The notes below the pieces were generated by a model. It did no database searches. It saw only the letters and a program-made list of their open reading frames with translations, and was not told where the DNA came from. This document shows, in pieces, positions 1 through 6,030 of a DNA stretch of 6,205 nucleotides. Every line of letters begins with the position of its first letter. Within the stretch, counting starts at the first letter, position 1. The stretch comes from Fusobacteriaceae bacterium (lineage in GTDB: Bacteria; Fusobacteriota; Fusobacteriia; Fusobacteriales; Fusobacteriaceae): assembly GCA_030625925.1 (NCBI GenBank), contig DAOUPY010000097.1, forward strand, positions 1-6,205. Reading direction: 5' to 3'. A program made the position numbers and the translations under genes.

Positions 1-1511
1 ATTTCACCCTTAATTTGCTTAGATATCTTATTTATAAGCTTATATTTTAATTTTCTCAGATCATGGGATAGATCCACCTTATATTTGTGAGGATTTTCCA
101 GCCTCTTCCTTTCGGTAGATATTTTTTCTAATTCTTTCAAATAATAATCCCTTGATTTTTTTATATCTTTTAACTCCTGATATTCTTTTGTTATCTGACC
201 ATCTTTCACATATACTTTGGTAAGTTTTTTATAGCTGTATTTCCCGCCTGGCAAACTGACACTTTTAAACTCATAATTTTCATCTCTAAGCTCTAGAGTA
301 TGATTATTAATCAATAATTTCTTGTCGCTATCCCCACGGGTTAAAGTTATTAAATCCGCATAAGCTAGACCATTTTTATCATAGAGCCTGTACACCTCTT
401 TGAAACCAGGATTTGATATTTTAATAACATCTTCAGATAATTTTATTACCGATTCACCATCAACTTCTACAATCTTATAGACTCCTCCAAAACAAGGGTT
501 TGATTTACTTACAGCAATGGCATCTCCTACACCATAGGAGTCTACCGCCACATCTTGCTCCTTTAGAGCTCTTATTAAGGTTTCATCTAATCCATTAGTC
601 AAAACTATCTGAGCCTTATATAGAGACGCTTCATCCAATAATTGTCTGCATTTTTTAGATAGGTATGCTAAATCTCCTGAATCAATCCTTATACCATAAA
701 CTCCATCGTAGGTATCATCTATCCCATTTTCTTTAAATGAATTAATTGCATTTCGAATCCCTATCTTCAATGTATTATAGGTATCGATTAAGAGAATGAG
801 GGGGTTATTCCCACTTCTTCTATTTCTTATAAATTTATCGAAAGATTCTTTTTCTGCTTCCCTTCCAACACCAAAAGTCTGAATGTACGAGTGTGCCATA
901 GTCCCTACACTGGGTATACCGTACTTATATTCTGTAACAATATTTGAATGGGTCGCACATCCGCCAATATAGGCTGCTTTATTTCCCTCTACGGCAGAAG
1001 AAAATCCATGGGCTCTCCTGCTTCCAAATGATAGGACAGGAGTAGGATGAGCTGCCCTGCTTACACGAGATGCCTTTGTGGCTATGGCCATTTGCATATT
1101 CATTATATTTAAAATAGGTGTTTCTAAAATTTTAGCCTGAATTATAGGAGCTTTTATAGTTATAATTGGTTCATTGGGATATGCTATTTCTCCATCCCTC
1201 ATGGCATACAGATCTCCTGTAAATTTTAACTTTACCAGATATTCTAATAATTCTTCTTCATGAATAAGAAGGGAAAAATATTTTCTTTTTTCCTCCTCGC
1301 TAGTGCTATTTAAAACCTCTATTAATTTAATTACTTCATTAATTCCAGAAACCACGGCTAAACCGCCATCCTCTGTTTTACGAAAATACATGTCAAAAAC
1401 AGCTACTTTTTCCTGCATCCCTTCCTTTAAAAAAACATCACTTTCTGTATATTGATACCTATCAGAATTTATTACGTTTGCAAATTCACTTAAAATTTGT
1501 CTATCCTTCAT
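1..1511 (-). CDS. pncB: Nicotinate phosphoribosyltransferase (NAD salvage), C-terminal end cut by window edge
   Basis: The product makes nicotinate mononucleotide from nicotinate and PRPP, with ATP hydrolysis, as the first step of the Preiss-Handler NAD salvage route in the cytoplasm. My own translation is open for 503 codons from the ATG at 1511 to the window edge. Family signatures appear in order: INSDRYQYT near residues 15-22, SFGSRRAHG at 161-169, GTMAHSY at 203-209, IDTYNTL at 242-248, GIRIDSGD at 273-280, LTNGLDE at 304-310 and DSYGVGD at 324-330. His207 in GTMAHSY matches the histidine that is phosphorylated in characterised NAPRTases. The NPHKY...LS..L..LK pattern at 473-490 is typical of the extreme C-terminus of Firmicutes-type enzymes (about 480-500 aa), so the stop should lie just outside the window. 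An AGAGGGGG RBS precedes the start. The gene is followed upstream by 106 non-coding bases with no clear terminator, so read-through from the envelope genes is possible. The family call is very secure. Confidence 0.96.
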   Translation of the reverse strand, partial: MKDRQILSEFANVINSDRYQYTESDVFLKEGMQEKVAVFDMYFRKTEDGGLAVVSGINEVIKLIEVLNSTSEEEKRKYFSLLIHEEELLEYLVKLKFTGDLYAMRDGEIAYPNEPIITIKAPIIQAKILETPILNIMNMQMAIATKASRVSRAAHPTPVLSFGSRRAHGFSSAVEGNKAAYIGGCATHSNIVTEYKYGIPSVGTMAHSYIQTFGVGREAEKESFDKFIRNRRSGNNPLILLIDTYNTLKIGIRNAINSFKENGIDDTYDGVYGIRIDSGDLAYLSKKCRQLLDEASLYKAQIVLTNGLDETLIRALKEQDVAVDSYGVGDAIAVSKSNPCFGGVYKIVEVDGESVIKLSEDVIKISNPGFKEVYRLYDKNGLAYADLITLTRGDSDKKLLINNHTLELRDENYEFKSVSLPGGKYSYKKLTKVYVKDGQITKEYQELKDIKKSRDYYLKELEKISTERKRLENPHKYKVDLSHDLRKLKYKLINKISKQIKGE

Positions 1512-1617
1512 AGGTTCCCCCTCTTTTATTTATTTAAAATTTAATATCTTATAATAATCTACCTTTTAATCTGTATAATTTATATTCAAAATTTTATTTT
1601 TAATATTTCTTTCTCTT
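1512..1617 (-). other. AT-rich intergenic region upstream of pncB
   Basis: These 106 bases hold the pncB RBS (GAGGGGG, just upstream of the ATG at 1511) and otherwise only A/T-rich sequence. The best minus-strand -10 candidate is TATTAT at 1551-1556, with only a poor -35 (TTATAC) 16 bases upstream, so no promoter is assigned. There is no GC-rich hairpin after the stop of the gene ending at 1618. Transcription from the upstream envelope genes may therefore continue into pncB. Confidence 0.4.
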
Positions 1618-2190
1618 TTAAAGCTTCCAGTTAAAATTTAAAAAAGGCATTACCGGTAAAAGGCCGTTCTTAGCAAAGTTTAATAATCCCACCTGGATAC
1701 CATTTATCTGGTTTGCAACATTTATTAAACCAAATTGAAAAAATGCTTCATTAGAGTAATTGATTATTCCCAATTCATAGTCTGAATGAGATTTTGAATA
1801 ATTAAATATTCCTAGTTTTAATCCTGTAAATTTATTTGTAAGGTTTGCTGCCCCTATTAGAACTCCCTCACTATCTCCTCCATGAAGGTTTACCAATCCC
1901 AGACCGGCTCCTCTAAACTCAGTATTAACTTTGTTAAATATTCCGGCTCCTAAAAATATTCCCCCTTGAAGACCTTTAAATTCTTCCACTTCACTGGCAA
2001 ATATATTAAAATCAATTCCTGTAACTTTTTCTGTAGTCCCGAAAAATACCGGTACACGCAGTCCCATAACTTCTTCCCCTTTACCTATGTTCAAAGTAGG
2101 AGTTAACCCCAATTGAAAATTTGTAGTTTCACTAAAACTTGTTATTGTCATGCTGATCATCAAACTAAAAAATAATATTAATTTTTTCAT
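1618..2190 (-). CDS. Exported G-phi-phi-N repeat protein, LA_2272 surface-repeat-like
   Basis: This 190-residue protein starts with a Sec signal peptide: a Lys-Lys start, a hydrophobic core to about residue 17, and likely cleavage after Ser20 (SFS/ET). The mature part is a tandem array. The pattern Gly-hydrophobic-hydrophobic-Asn recurs with Gly at 83, 98, 113, 127, 141, 154 and 168, giving spacings of 13-15 residues. Examples are GIFN, GLVN, GIIN, GLIN and GLLN. Such alternating hydrophobic/Gly units suggest short beta strands in a surface or outer-membrane-associated fold. The pattern resembles proteins called LA_2272-family surface-repeat proteins, common in Fusobacteria and Leptospira; that match is from memory. 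There is no lipobox cysteine. The RBS TAGGGGGAAAA overlaps the stop of the gene upstream (8-base gap), so the two are probably translationally coupled. The biochemical role is unknown. Confidence 0.8.
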   Translation of the reverse strand: MKKLILFFSLMISMTITSFSETTNFQLGLTPTLNIGKGEEVMGLRVPVFFGTTEKVTGIDFNIFASEVEEFKGLQGGIFLGAGIFNKVNTEFRGAGLGLVNLHGGDSEGVLIGAANLTNKFTGLKLGIFNYSKSHSDYELGIINYSNEAFFQFGLINVANQINGIQVGLLNFAKNGLLPVMPFLNFNWKL

Positions 2191-2198
2191 TTTTCCCC

Positions 2199-2876
2199 CT
2201 ATAGTTCCGTCTCAAAAAAGAATGTCACATTATTTGATCCGCCGTCTACCCCATTGATAGTTCCAAATATTCCCGATCTATGAGAAATTCCTATTCCAAT
2301 ATAGGTGTCTTCTAAATTATCCATTCTAGTAATATCCTTGGCATTAAAAGAAAGGGTAACATCTATATAGTTTAAATAATTAGAATTCTTTTCATTATGT
2401 TGGTTGTACCTTTCTAAATTGGTGATATTACTTGTATAAGACAACCCTTCCGAAACACCCAGTCTTGTACGCACATATTTATCCCATGGAAATTCTGTCC
2501 AATATATCTTTATACCAAAGTTTATCTCATAGGTGTCCTTGTTTGTATAGTAATCCGCTTTTTCACCGCTGTAACTGTTAAAATGAGTAATAAAACTACT
2601 CTGTAAAGTTATATTTACTGGAAAATCATAGGGATTTTTATACACATATCTTTCCACTTGGATCCCAGCAATCTTGCCACCATTTGGATCACCTTTTAGA
2701 TCCTTAAAGGTAATTAAATCTCCTATATCAGATCTTGTAGCGACTCCATAGAGAGGTCTGATTATATACTTATTTCCATCTACATCAAATGCCTTTCTAT
2801 TCTTTCCTTCTCCCTCAGTTTCTCCATAAAGGTTCAAAGAAAGAAGGATTATTAAAGTTATAATTAGTTTTTTCAT
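2199..2876 (-). CDS. Probable outer-membrane beta-barrel with PagL-like HxS motif
   Basis: This 225-residue protein begins with a signal peptide (hydrophobic residues 4-17, probable cleavage after Gly18). The mature chain is rich in Tyr, Asn and alternating hydrophobic residues, as expected for an outer-membrane barrel. Recognisable blocks are WDKYVRTRLGVSEGLSYTS at about 131-149, NYLNYIDVTLSF at 166-177, and a C-terminal IGISHRSGIFGTINGVDGG block at 195-213 followed by SN. I recall the RLG.GEGLSY, LNY.D and H(R/H)RSG.FG...GV.GGSN blocks from uncharacterised proteobacterial outer-membrane proteins. His199-x-Ser201 has the spacing of the catalytic His and Ser of PagL lipid A 3-O-deacylase, but the partner Glu is not evident at the equivalent place; Asp211 is the closest acidic residue. 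Activity is therefore unproven. The RBS AAGGAG lies about 11 bases from the ATG. An extended -10 promoter precedes it, and the small repeat protein follows in the same transcript. Confidence 0.75.
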   Translation of the reverse strand: MKKLIITLIILLSLNLYGETEGEGKNRKAFDVDGNKYIIRPLYGVATRSDIGDLITFKDLKGDPNGGKIAGIQVERYVYKNPYDFPVNITLQSSFITHFNSYSGEKADYYTNKDTYEINFGIKIYWTEFPWDKYVRTRLGVSEGLSYTSNITNLERYNQHNEKNSNYLNYIDVTLSFNAKDITRMDNLEDTYIGIGISHRSGIFGTINGVDGGSNNVTFFFETEL

Positions 2877-2916
2877 AAAGCTGTATTCTCCTTTTTAAAT
2901 AATGTCATATGGCAGT

Positions 2917-2925
2917 ATTGTACCA
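2917..2925 (-). promoter_or_regulatory. Extended -10 promoter for the two envelope genes
   Basis: On the minus strand this reads TGGTACAAT, a TGn extension plus a -10 hexamer matching TATAAT at five of six positions. It sits about 40 bases upstream of the ATG at 2876. The predicted start of transcription near 2910 would give a short leader carrying the AAGGAG site. No good -35 hexamer is present, which is usual for extended -10 promoters. Two copies of the palindrome AAATTAATTT lie just upstream. Confidence 0.55.
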
Positions 2926-2933
2926 TAATTATT

Positions 2934-2959
2934 AAATTAATTTTTTAAGAAATTAATTT
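2934..2959. repeat. Two AAATTAATTT palindromes flanking the -35 zone
   Basis: The perfect 10-base palindrome AAATTAATTT occurs at 2934-2943 and 2950-2959, with starts 16 bases apart, immediately after the pcm stop codon and upstream of the extended -10. A third copy lies at 3664-3673 upstream of pcm. The pair could be an operator, an UP-like element, or a weak all-A/T stem. It may also be composition-driven chance. Confidence 0.35.
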
Positions 2960-3580
2960 TTATTTAATCATAGGTACAAACTTCACATAGACTAAACCAG
3001 TTACAGAGAATTCGTCTATGTCATTTCTTTCTATATAAAATAACTGCTGCCTGAATTCACCTGCAGGAAGGATCATCCTTCCTCCTATTTTTAACTGGGA
3101 TATTAGATTCTCTGGAATTTCCCTGGGTGCAGCCGACACTATTATCGCATCATAGGGAGCCTTTTCCTCGTACCCTTCAAAACCATTTCTGTTCAATACC
3201 TCTACATTTTTATAGCCTAACCTATCGAGTTTTTCCTTGGACTCCAAATAAAGATTTGAATCTACCTCTAGGGTGAAAACCTGTTTTGCAATTTTAGATA
3301 TTAGTGCAGCCTCATATCCCGATCCGGTTCCCACCTCTAAAATCACATCATCTTTTTCTATCTTTAATTTTTCCATCATATAAGCCACAATATATGGCTG
3401 GGAAATTGTTTGTCCATACCCAATGGGCAGGGGATAATCATTGTAGGCAAACTCTATTTCCTCTTTCCTGACAAAAAGATGCCTTTCAACTTCTAAAAAT
3501 GCAGCTATCACCCTGGGGTCTTTTATTCCACGATTAGACAATTGATTTTCTACCATAGCTTTTCTCATTTTTTCAAACAT
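2960..3580 (-). CDS. pcm: Protein-L-isoaspartate O-methyltransferase
   Basis: The product is a cytoplasmic repair enzyme that transfers a methyl group from S-adenosylmethionine to L-isoaspartyl residues in aged proteins, starting their return to normal aspartyl links. At 206 residues it has the normal family length and is complete. The substrate-loop motif GQTISQP is at residues 56-62, the SAM-binding motif I ILEVGTGSGY at 80-89, an acidic residue ending the second strand at Glu105 (VFTLEVD), the VSAAPREIP block at 148-156, GGRMILP at 166-172, and the typical VKFVPM ending. The start is fixed by AAAGGAGG four bases from the ATG and by alignment of the N-terminal M...L...GI.D.RV.AF..V.RH.F pattern. 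It is not next to surE, its common neighbour in proteobacteria. It seems monocistronic or loosely linked to the envelope genes downstream, since no strong terminator follows. Confidence 0.96.
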   Translation of the reverse strand: MFEKMRKAMVENQLSNRGIKDPRVIAAFLEVERHLFVRKEEIEFAYNDYPLPIGYGQTISQPYIVAYMMEKLKIEKDDVILEVGTGSGYEAALISKIAKQVFTLEVDSNLYLESKEKLDRLGYKNVEVLNRNGFEGYEEKAPYDAIIVSAAPREIPENLISQLKIGGRMILPAGEFRQQLFYIERNDIDEFSVTGLVYVKFVPMIK

Positions 3581-3600
3581 CTTTCCTCCTTTAAAAATCT

Positions 3601-3682
3601 ATCATTCTTTTAATCTAAATAATAATAACCACTCTTAGTTAAATTAACACAATATTTATCTTAAAATTAATTTATAAAGTAA
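3601..3682 (-). promoter_or_regulatory. pcm upstream region with weak promoter candidate
   Basis: This A/T-rich region between the cyclase terminator and the pcm RBS must hold any pcm promoter. The best minus-strand -10 is TATTAT at 3622-3627, with TTGTGT at 3647-3652 as a possible -35, but the 19-base spacer is long. An odd-length palindrome GTTAA-T-TTAAC (3638-3648) lies between the two boxes, and AAATTAATTT (3664-3673) lies just upstream. The assignment is tentative. Confidence 0.3.
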
Positions 3683-3714
3683 AAAAAAGCCAAAATAACT
3701 TCTTTAGCTTTTTT
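3682..3714 (-). terminator. Rho-independent terminator after the diguanylate cyclase gene
   Basis: Read on the minus strand, AAAAAGCTAAAG can pair with the downstream TTTTGGCTTTTT around a loop of about six bases, followed by a run of eight T. The stem begins right at the cyclase stop codon. One pair is U-G on the minus strand but C-A on the plus strand, so the hairpin is better formed in the transcript of the SBP-cyclase operon. It ends that operon before pcm. Confidence 0.75.
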
Positions 3715-5062
3715 ATTTTTCTACCCTATTTTTTCCATTTGCTTTAGCTTTATAGAGAAGCTTATCAACTTTCCTTATAACCTCATTTTGATTTTCATCA
3801 GTTACTTCTACAACTCCTAAACTTATAGTGGTTTTAATCTTTTCATTATCATATCTTATCTTTTCAACTTCTCCCCTGATCCTTTCAGCTATATAAAAAG
3901 ATTTTTCTATATTTGTTTCAGGCAGGATAATAATAAATTCTTCCCCACCATACCTTCCAAATAGATCTATGTCTCTTAAATTACTTTTTATTAATTCGCT
4001 TATTTTTTTTAATACTTCATCCCCTGTTTGGTGACCATACTCATCATTTATTCTTTTAAAATCATCCACATCCAGCATAACCACTGATGGCTTTTCATGA
4101 ACTCTTATTGCTTTTTCTATCTCTGATTCAAGTTTTTCTAAAATATACTTTCTGTTATAAATTTTAGTCAATCCGTCTGTAATTGCTATTTTTTTAAATT
4201 TTTTATTACTTAGATACAGCTCCTTAGTTCGTTCTCTTACTTTTTTTTCAAGTAATAAACTATAATCTTCTAATTTTTTCCGACTGATCTTTAATTTTTC
4301 ATCCCTTATATTAATTTGTTCGATCATATGATTAAATTCACCGATCAAATAACTAAATTCCAGCTTAGAACTATTTTCAATTTTACTCTTATAATTCCCG
4401 CGAGAGACCTCAATTGCAGCATCTGATAATTTAATGAGAGGAATAAACAATTTTTTTGTCAACAATATTAATATTATTATTAGCAGGAGTACACCAACTA
4501 TAATGATATCTCTAATAATATTATATCTATAGTCATACATGAGCTTATCTATTCCTTTCAGATCAACCTGTATGTAGAGTACTCCTACTACTCCTGTTTT
4601 TGATACTCTGCTATATTCCTTACCCTTTATAGGAACAGCCACTTTAAACCGCCCCTCTTTAAAATTTATTTCCATACTTCGTAATTTGTTTTTTATTAAT
4701 ATTTCATCCACAATTTTTTCCCTCAGAACTTCTCCAACTTCCTCTTTATTATTAGAAGATATGATATGATCTTCTGTATTATAGACTCGTATCTTTTCGA
4801 TAAAAGAATAGGAACCAATATTTTCTGTCAATCTCTGCAAAGAATTTATTTCTTTATTTTCTAAAAGACCTGATGCTGCCCAGTCTAATCCTGAAATAAC
4901 AGAGAAAACCTGTTCTTTATACTGGACTTTTAAATAACCATAAAGAAGTTTATCGATGAAAAAAAATGATAAAAGCATCATTGTAACTATTACAATTATT
5001 AACCCCACTGAAATTTTTAGATATAAGGCATAAAAAGATCTTCTAAATCCCTTACTCATCAT
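3713..5062 (-). CDS. Membrane-bound diguanylate cyclase: periplasmic sensor, HAMP, GGEEF
   Basis: The protein should make cyclic di-GMP from two GTP at the inner membrane. Its 449 residues contain TM1 (about 15-37), a Cache-like extracytoplasmic sensor (about 40-180, ending VGVLYIQVDLKGID), TM2 (about 184-202), a HAMP domain (about 203-252, with the P208...L212 start), a coiled-coil linker rich in Lys/Glu (about 252-290) and a C-terminal GGDEF domain. In the latter, DGLTKIYNR at 296-304, DVDDFKRIND at 331-340, GDEV at 347-350 and GGEEF at 372-376 are intact. By alignment with PleD, Asp331, Asn339, Asp348 and Glu374 are metal or nucleotide ligands. R363-D-I-D366 is a complete RxxD inhibitory site, so product feedback is expected. 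There is no EAL domain. The start overlaps the stop of the substrate-binding protein by 11 bases. Two ATGs are tandem (5062 and 5059); either could be used. The Cache assignment is weaker than the rest. Confidence 0.93.
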   Translation of the reverse strand: MMSKGFRRSFYALYLKISVGLIIVIVTMMLLSFFFIDKLLYGYLKVQYKEQVFSVISGLDWAASGLLENKEINSLQRLTENIGSYSFIEKIRVYNTEDHIISSNNKEEVGEVLREKIVDEILIKNKLRSMEINFKEGRFKVAVPIKGKEYSRVSKTGVVGVLYIQVDLKGIDKLMYDYRYNIIRDIIIVGVLLLIIILILLTKKLFIPLIKLSDAAIEVSRGNYKSKIENSSKLEFSYLIGEFNHMIEQINIRDEKLKISRKKLEDYSLLLEKKVRERTKELYLSNKKFKKIAITDGLTKIYNRKYILEKLESEIEKAIRVHEKPSVVMLDVDDFKRINDEYGHQTGDEVLKKISELIKSNLRDIDLFGRYGGEEFIIILPETNIEKSFYIAERIRGEVEKIRYDNEKIKTTISLGVVEVTDENQNEVIRKVDKLLYKAKANGKNRVEK

Positions 5063-6020
5063 ACTCCTCTCCTAGATCAACAATAATTTCATCTGTATAA
5101 ATCTCCTCTATCTCTACCCTGTCAGAGATTAGACCATTTTCAAATAAAAAATCATCCATCTCCATTAATTTTTCTTTAAATTTTTCTGAACTAAATATCT
5201 TTTTATTTTCTTCCAAACTAAACATTTCAAAACTTTCATAAAATAATTTAAATTCTTTTGGTGTTATGCTTTCTTTAGAGCTCATTATTTTATAGGCTTC
5301 TTCTGGATTTTCCTTTACAAATTTTTGAGCCTTATACCAGGCACGGATAAGGTTGGAATAATCTTTCTTTCTTTTCTCTAAAACCTCATTTCTGGCAAGT
5401 AAAACATCGATTACATACTTTGGTAAATCAGCTGTAGTAAGAGTGACTCTGCCTCCTCCCCCTTGAGCAGCCTGAGTCATAAAAGGTTCATATGTTAAAC
5501 TGGCATCTACTTCACCACGAATAAATTTTTCCATACCTTCTTTAGAAGCAGCGGGAATTATTGTCACTTCCTCCTCTTTGAGTCCTATTTTTTCTAACAC
5601 TTTATGAAGTAAAAAATGTTCATCTGTCCCTAGTTCTACTGCTATTTTTTTTCCTTTTAGATCCTTTAGATCCTCAATGTAATTTTTAACTACCAGGCCA
5701 TCTCCTCCCTTTATCATATCGGCAGTAAGGATTATCTTTGCTCCTTCTCCTTTTTTATCGTAATAAAGAGTATTAAAATATGATGAACTTACTATATCTG
5801 TTTTACCTAAATAAAAAGCTGTTAAATTATCTGCCCAGGTAGAAAATCTAATAATTTCCACTTGGGTATCTTCAAAATAACCCTGTTTTTCAGCTATATA
5901 CCACAATTCACAGGGCGGCCAATCGTTAATTCCTATTTTTATAGGCTCCTCATATTTTCTGCAGGCAGTTAAACTTAAAAATAAAATACCTAATATCAAA
6001 TATAATTTTTTATTTTTCAT
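5052..6020 (-). CDS. ABC-type substrate-binding lipoprotein, NMT1/SsuA/TauA-like
   Basis: The protein is probably a periplasmic solute-binding lipoprotein. From the ATG at 6020 it has 322 residues: KNKK, a hydrophobic stretch (6-17), and the lipobox LTAC with Cys20 as the lipidated residue. The mature domain begins IKIGINDWPPCELWYIAE (27-44), followed by the usual blocks GYF near 47-49, F.TWADNL.AF..GK.DIV (59-77), GGDGLVVK (105-112), DLKGKKIAVELGT (120-132), G.VDASLTYEPF (169-180) and IDVLLARNEVLEK (204-216). These match type 2 binding proteins of the nitrate/sulfonate/taurine/hydroxymethylpyrimidine group. The ligand cannot be read from sequence; WPPC where relatives usually have WPGY puts Cys37 near the expected pocket. 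An ATG at 6044 would add eight residues but lacks an RBS, whereas GGAGGGGAAA precedes 6020. The gene is first in the operon with the cyclase, and no permease or ATPase is in view. Confidence 0.9.
   Translation of the reverse strand: MKNKKLYLILGILFLSLTACRKYEEPIKIGINDWPPCELWYIAEKQGYFEDTQVEIIRFSTWADNLTAFYLGKTDIVSSSYFNTLYYDKKGEGAKIILTADMIKGGDGLVVKNYIEDLKDLKGKKIAVELGTDEHFLLHKVLEKIGLKEEEVTIIPAASKEGMEKFIRGEVDASLTYEPFMTQAAQGGGGRVTLTTADLPKYVIDVLLARNEVLEKRKKDYSNLIRAWYKAQKFVKENPEEAYKIMSSKESITPKEFKLFYESFEMFSLEENKKIFSSEKFKEKLMEMDDFLFENGLISDRVEIEEIYTDEIIVDLGEEYDE
5063..5073 (-). promoter_or_regulatory. Duplicated RBS of the cyclase inside the upstream gene
   Basis: On the minus strand AGGAGAGGAGT contains two overlapping AGGAG cores. 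The first is 6 bases from the ATG at 5062, and the second suits the next ATG at 5059. The site lies within the last codons of the substrate-binding protein, encoding Gly-Glu-Glu of its acidic tail. This indicates translational coupling of the two genes. Confidence 0.75.
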
Positions 6021-6023
6021 TTT

Positions 6024-6030
6024 CCCCTCC
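6024..6030 (-). promoter_or_regulatory. RBS that fixes the lipoprotein start at 6020
   Basis: On the minus strand GGAGGGG lies three bases upstream of the ATG at 6020. It is the only Shine-Dalgarno-like site near either possible start, and the shorter protein has a normal lipoprotein signal. The annotated start is therefore 6020, not 6044. Confidence 0.8.

Noticed and set aside
1574..1579. TATAAT on the plus strand between pncB and the repeat protein
   Set aside because: No plus-strand gene follows, and no -35 is present. It is expected by chance in such sequence.
2930..2960. Terminator after pcm
   Set aside because: The inverted A/T words give no G-C pairs, and a stable stem with a clean T run is not formed.
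3638..3648. GTTAA-T-TTAAC palindrome as a pcm operator
   Set aside because: It is short, A/T-rich, single-copy, and lies in a poorly supported promoter, so it is mentioned but not called as an operator.
5440..5470. Four-glycine run in the binding protein as a frameshift or repeat-slippage site
   Set aside because: The reading frame continues normally with family motifs on both sides, and the codons are mixed, so no slippage tract exists.
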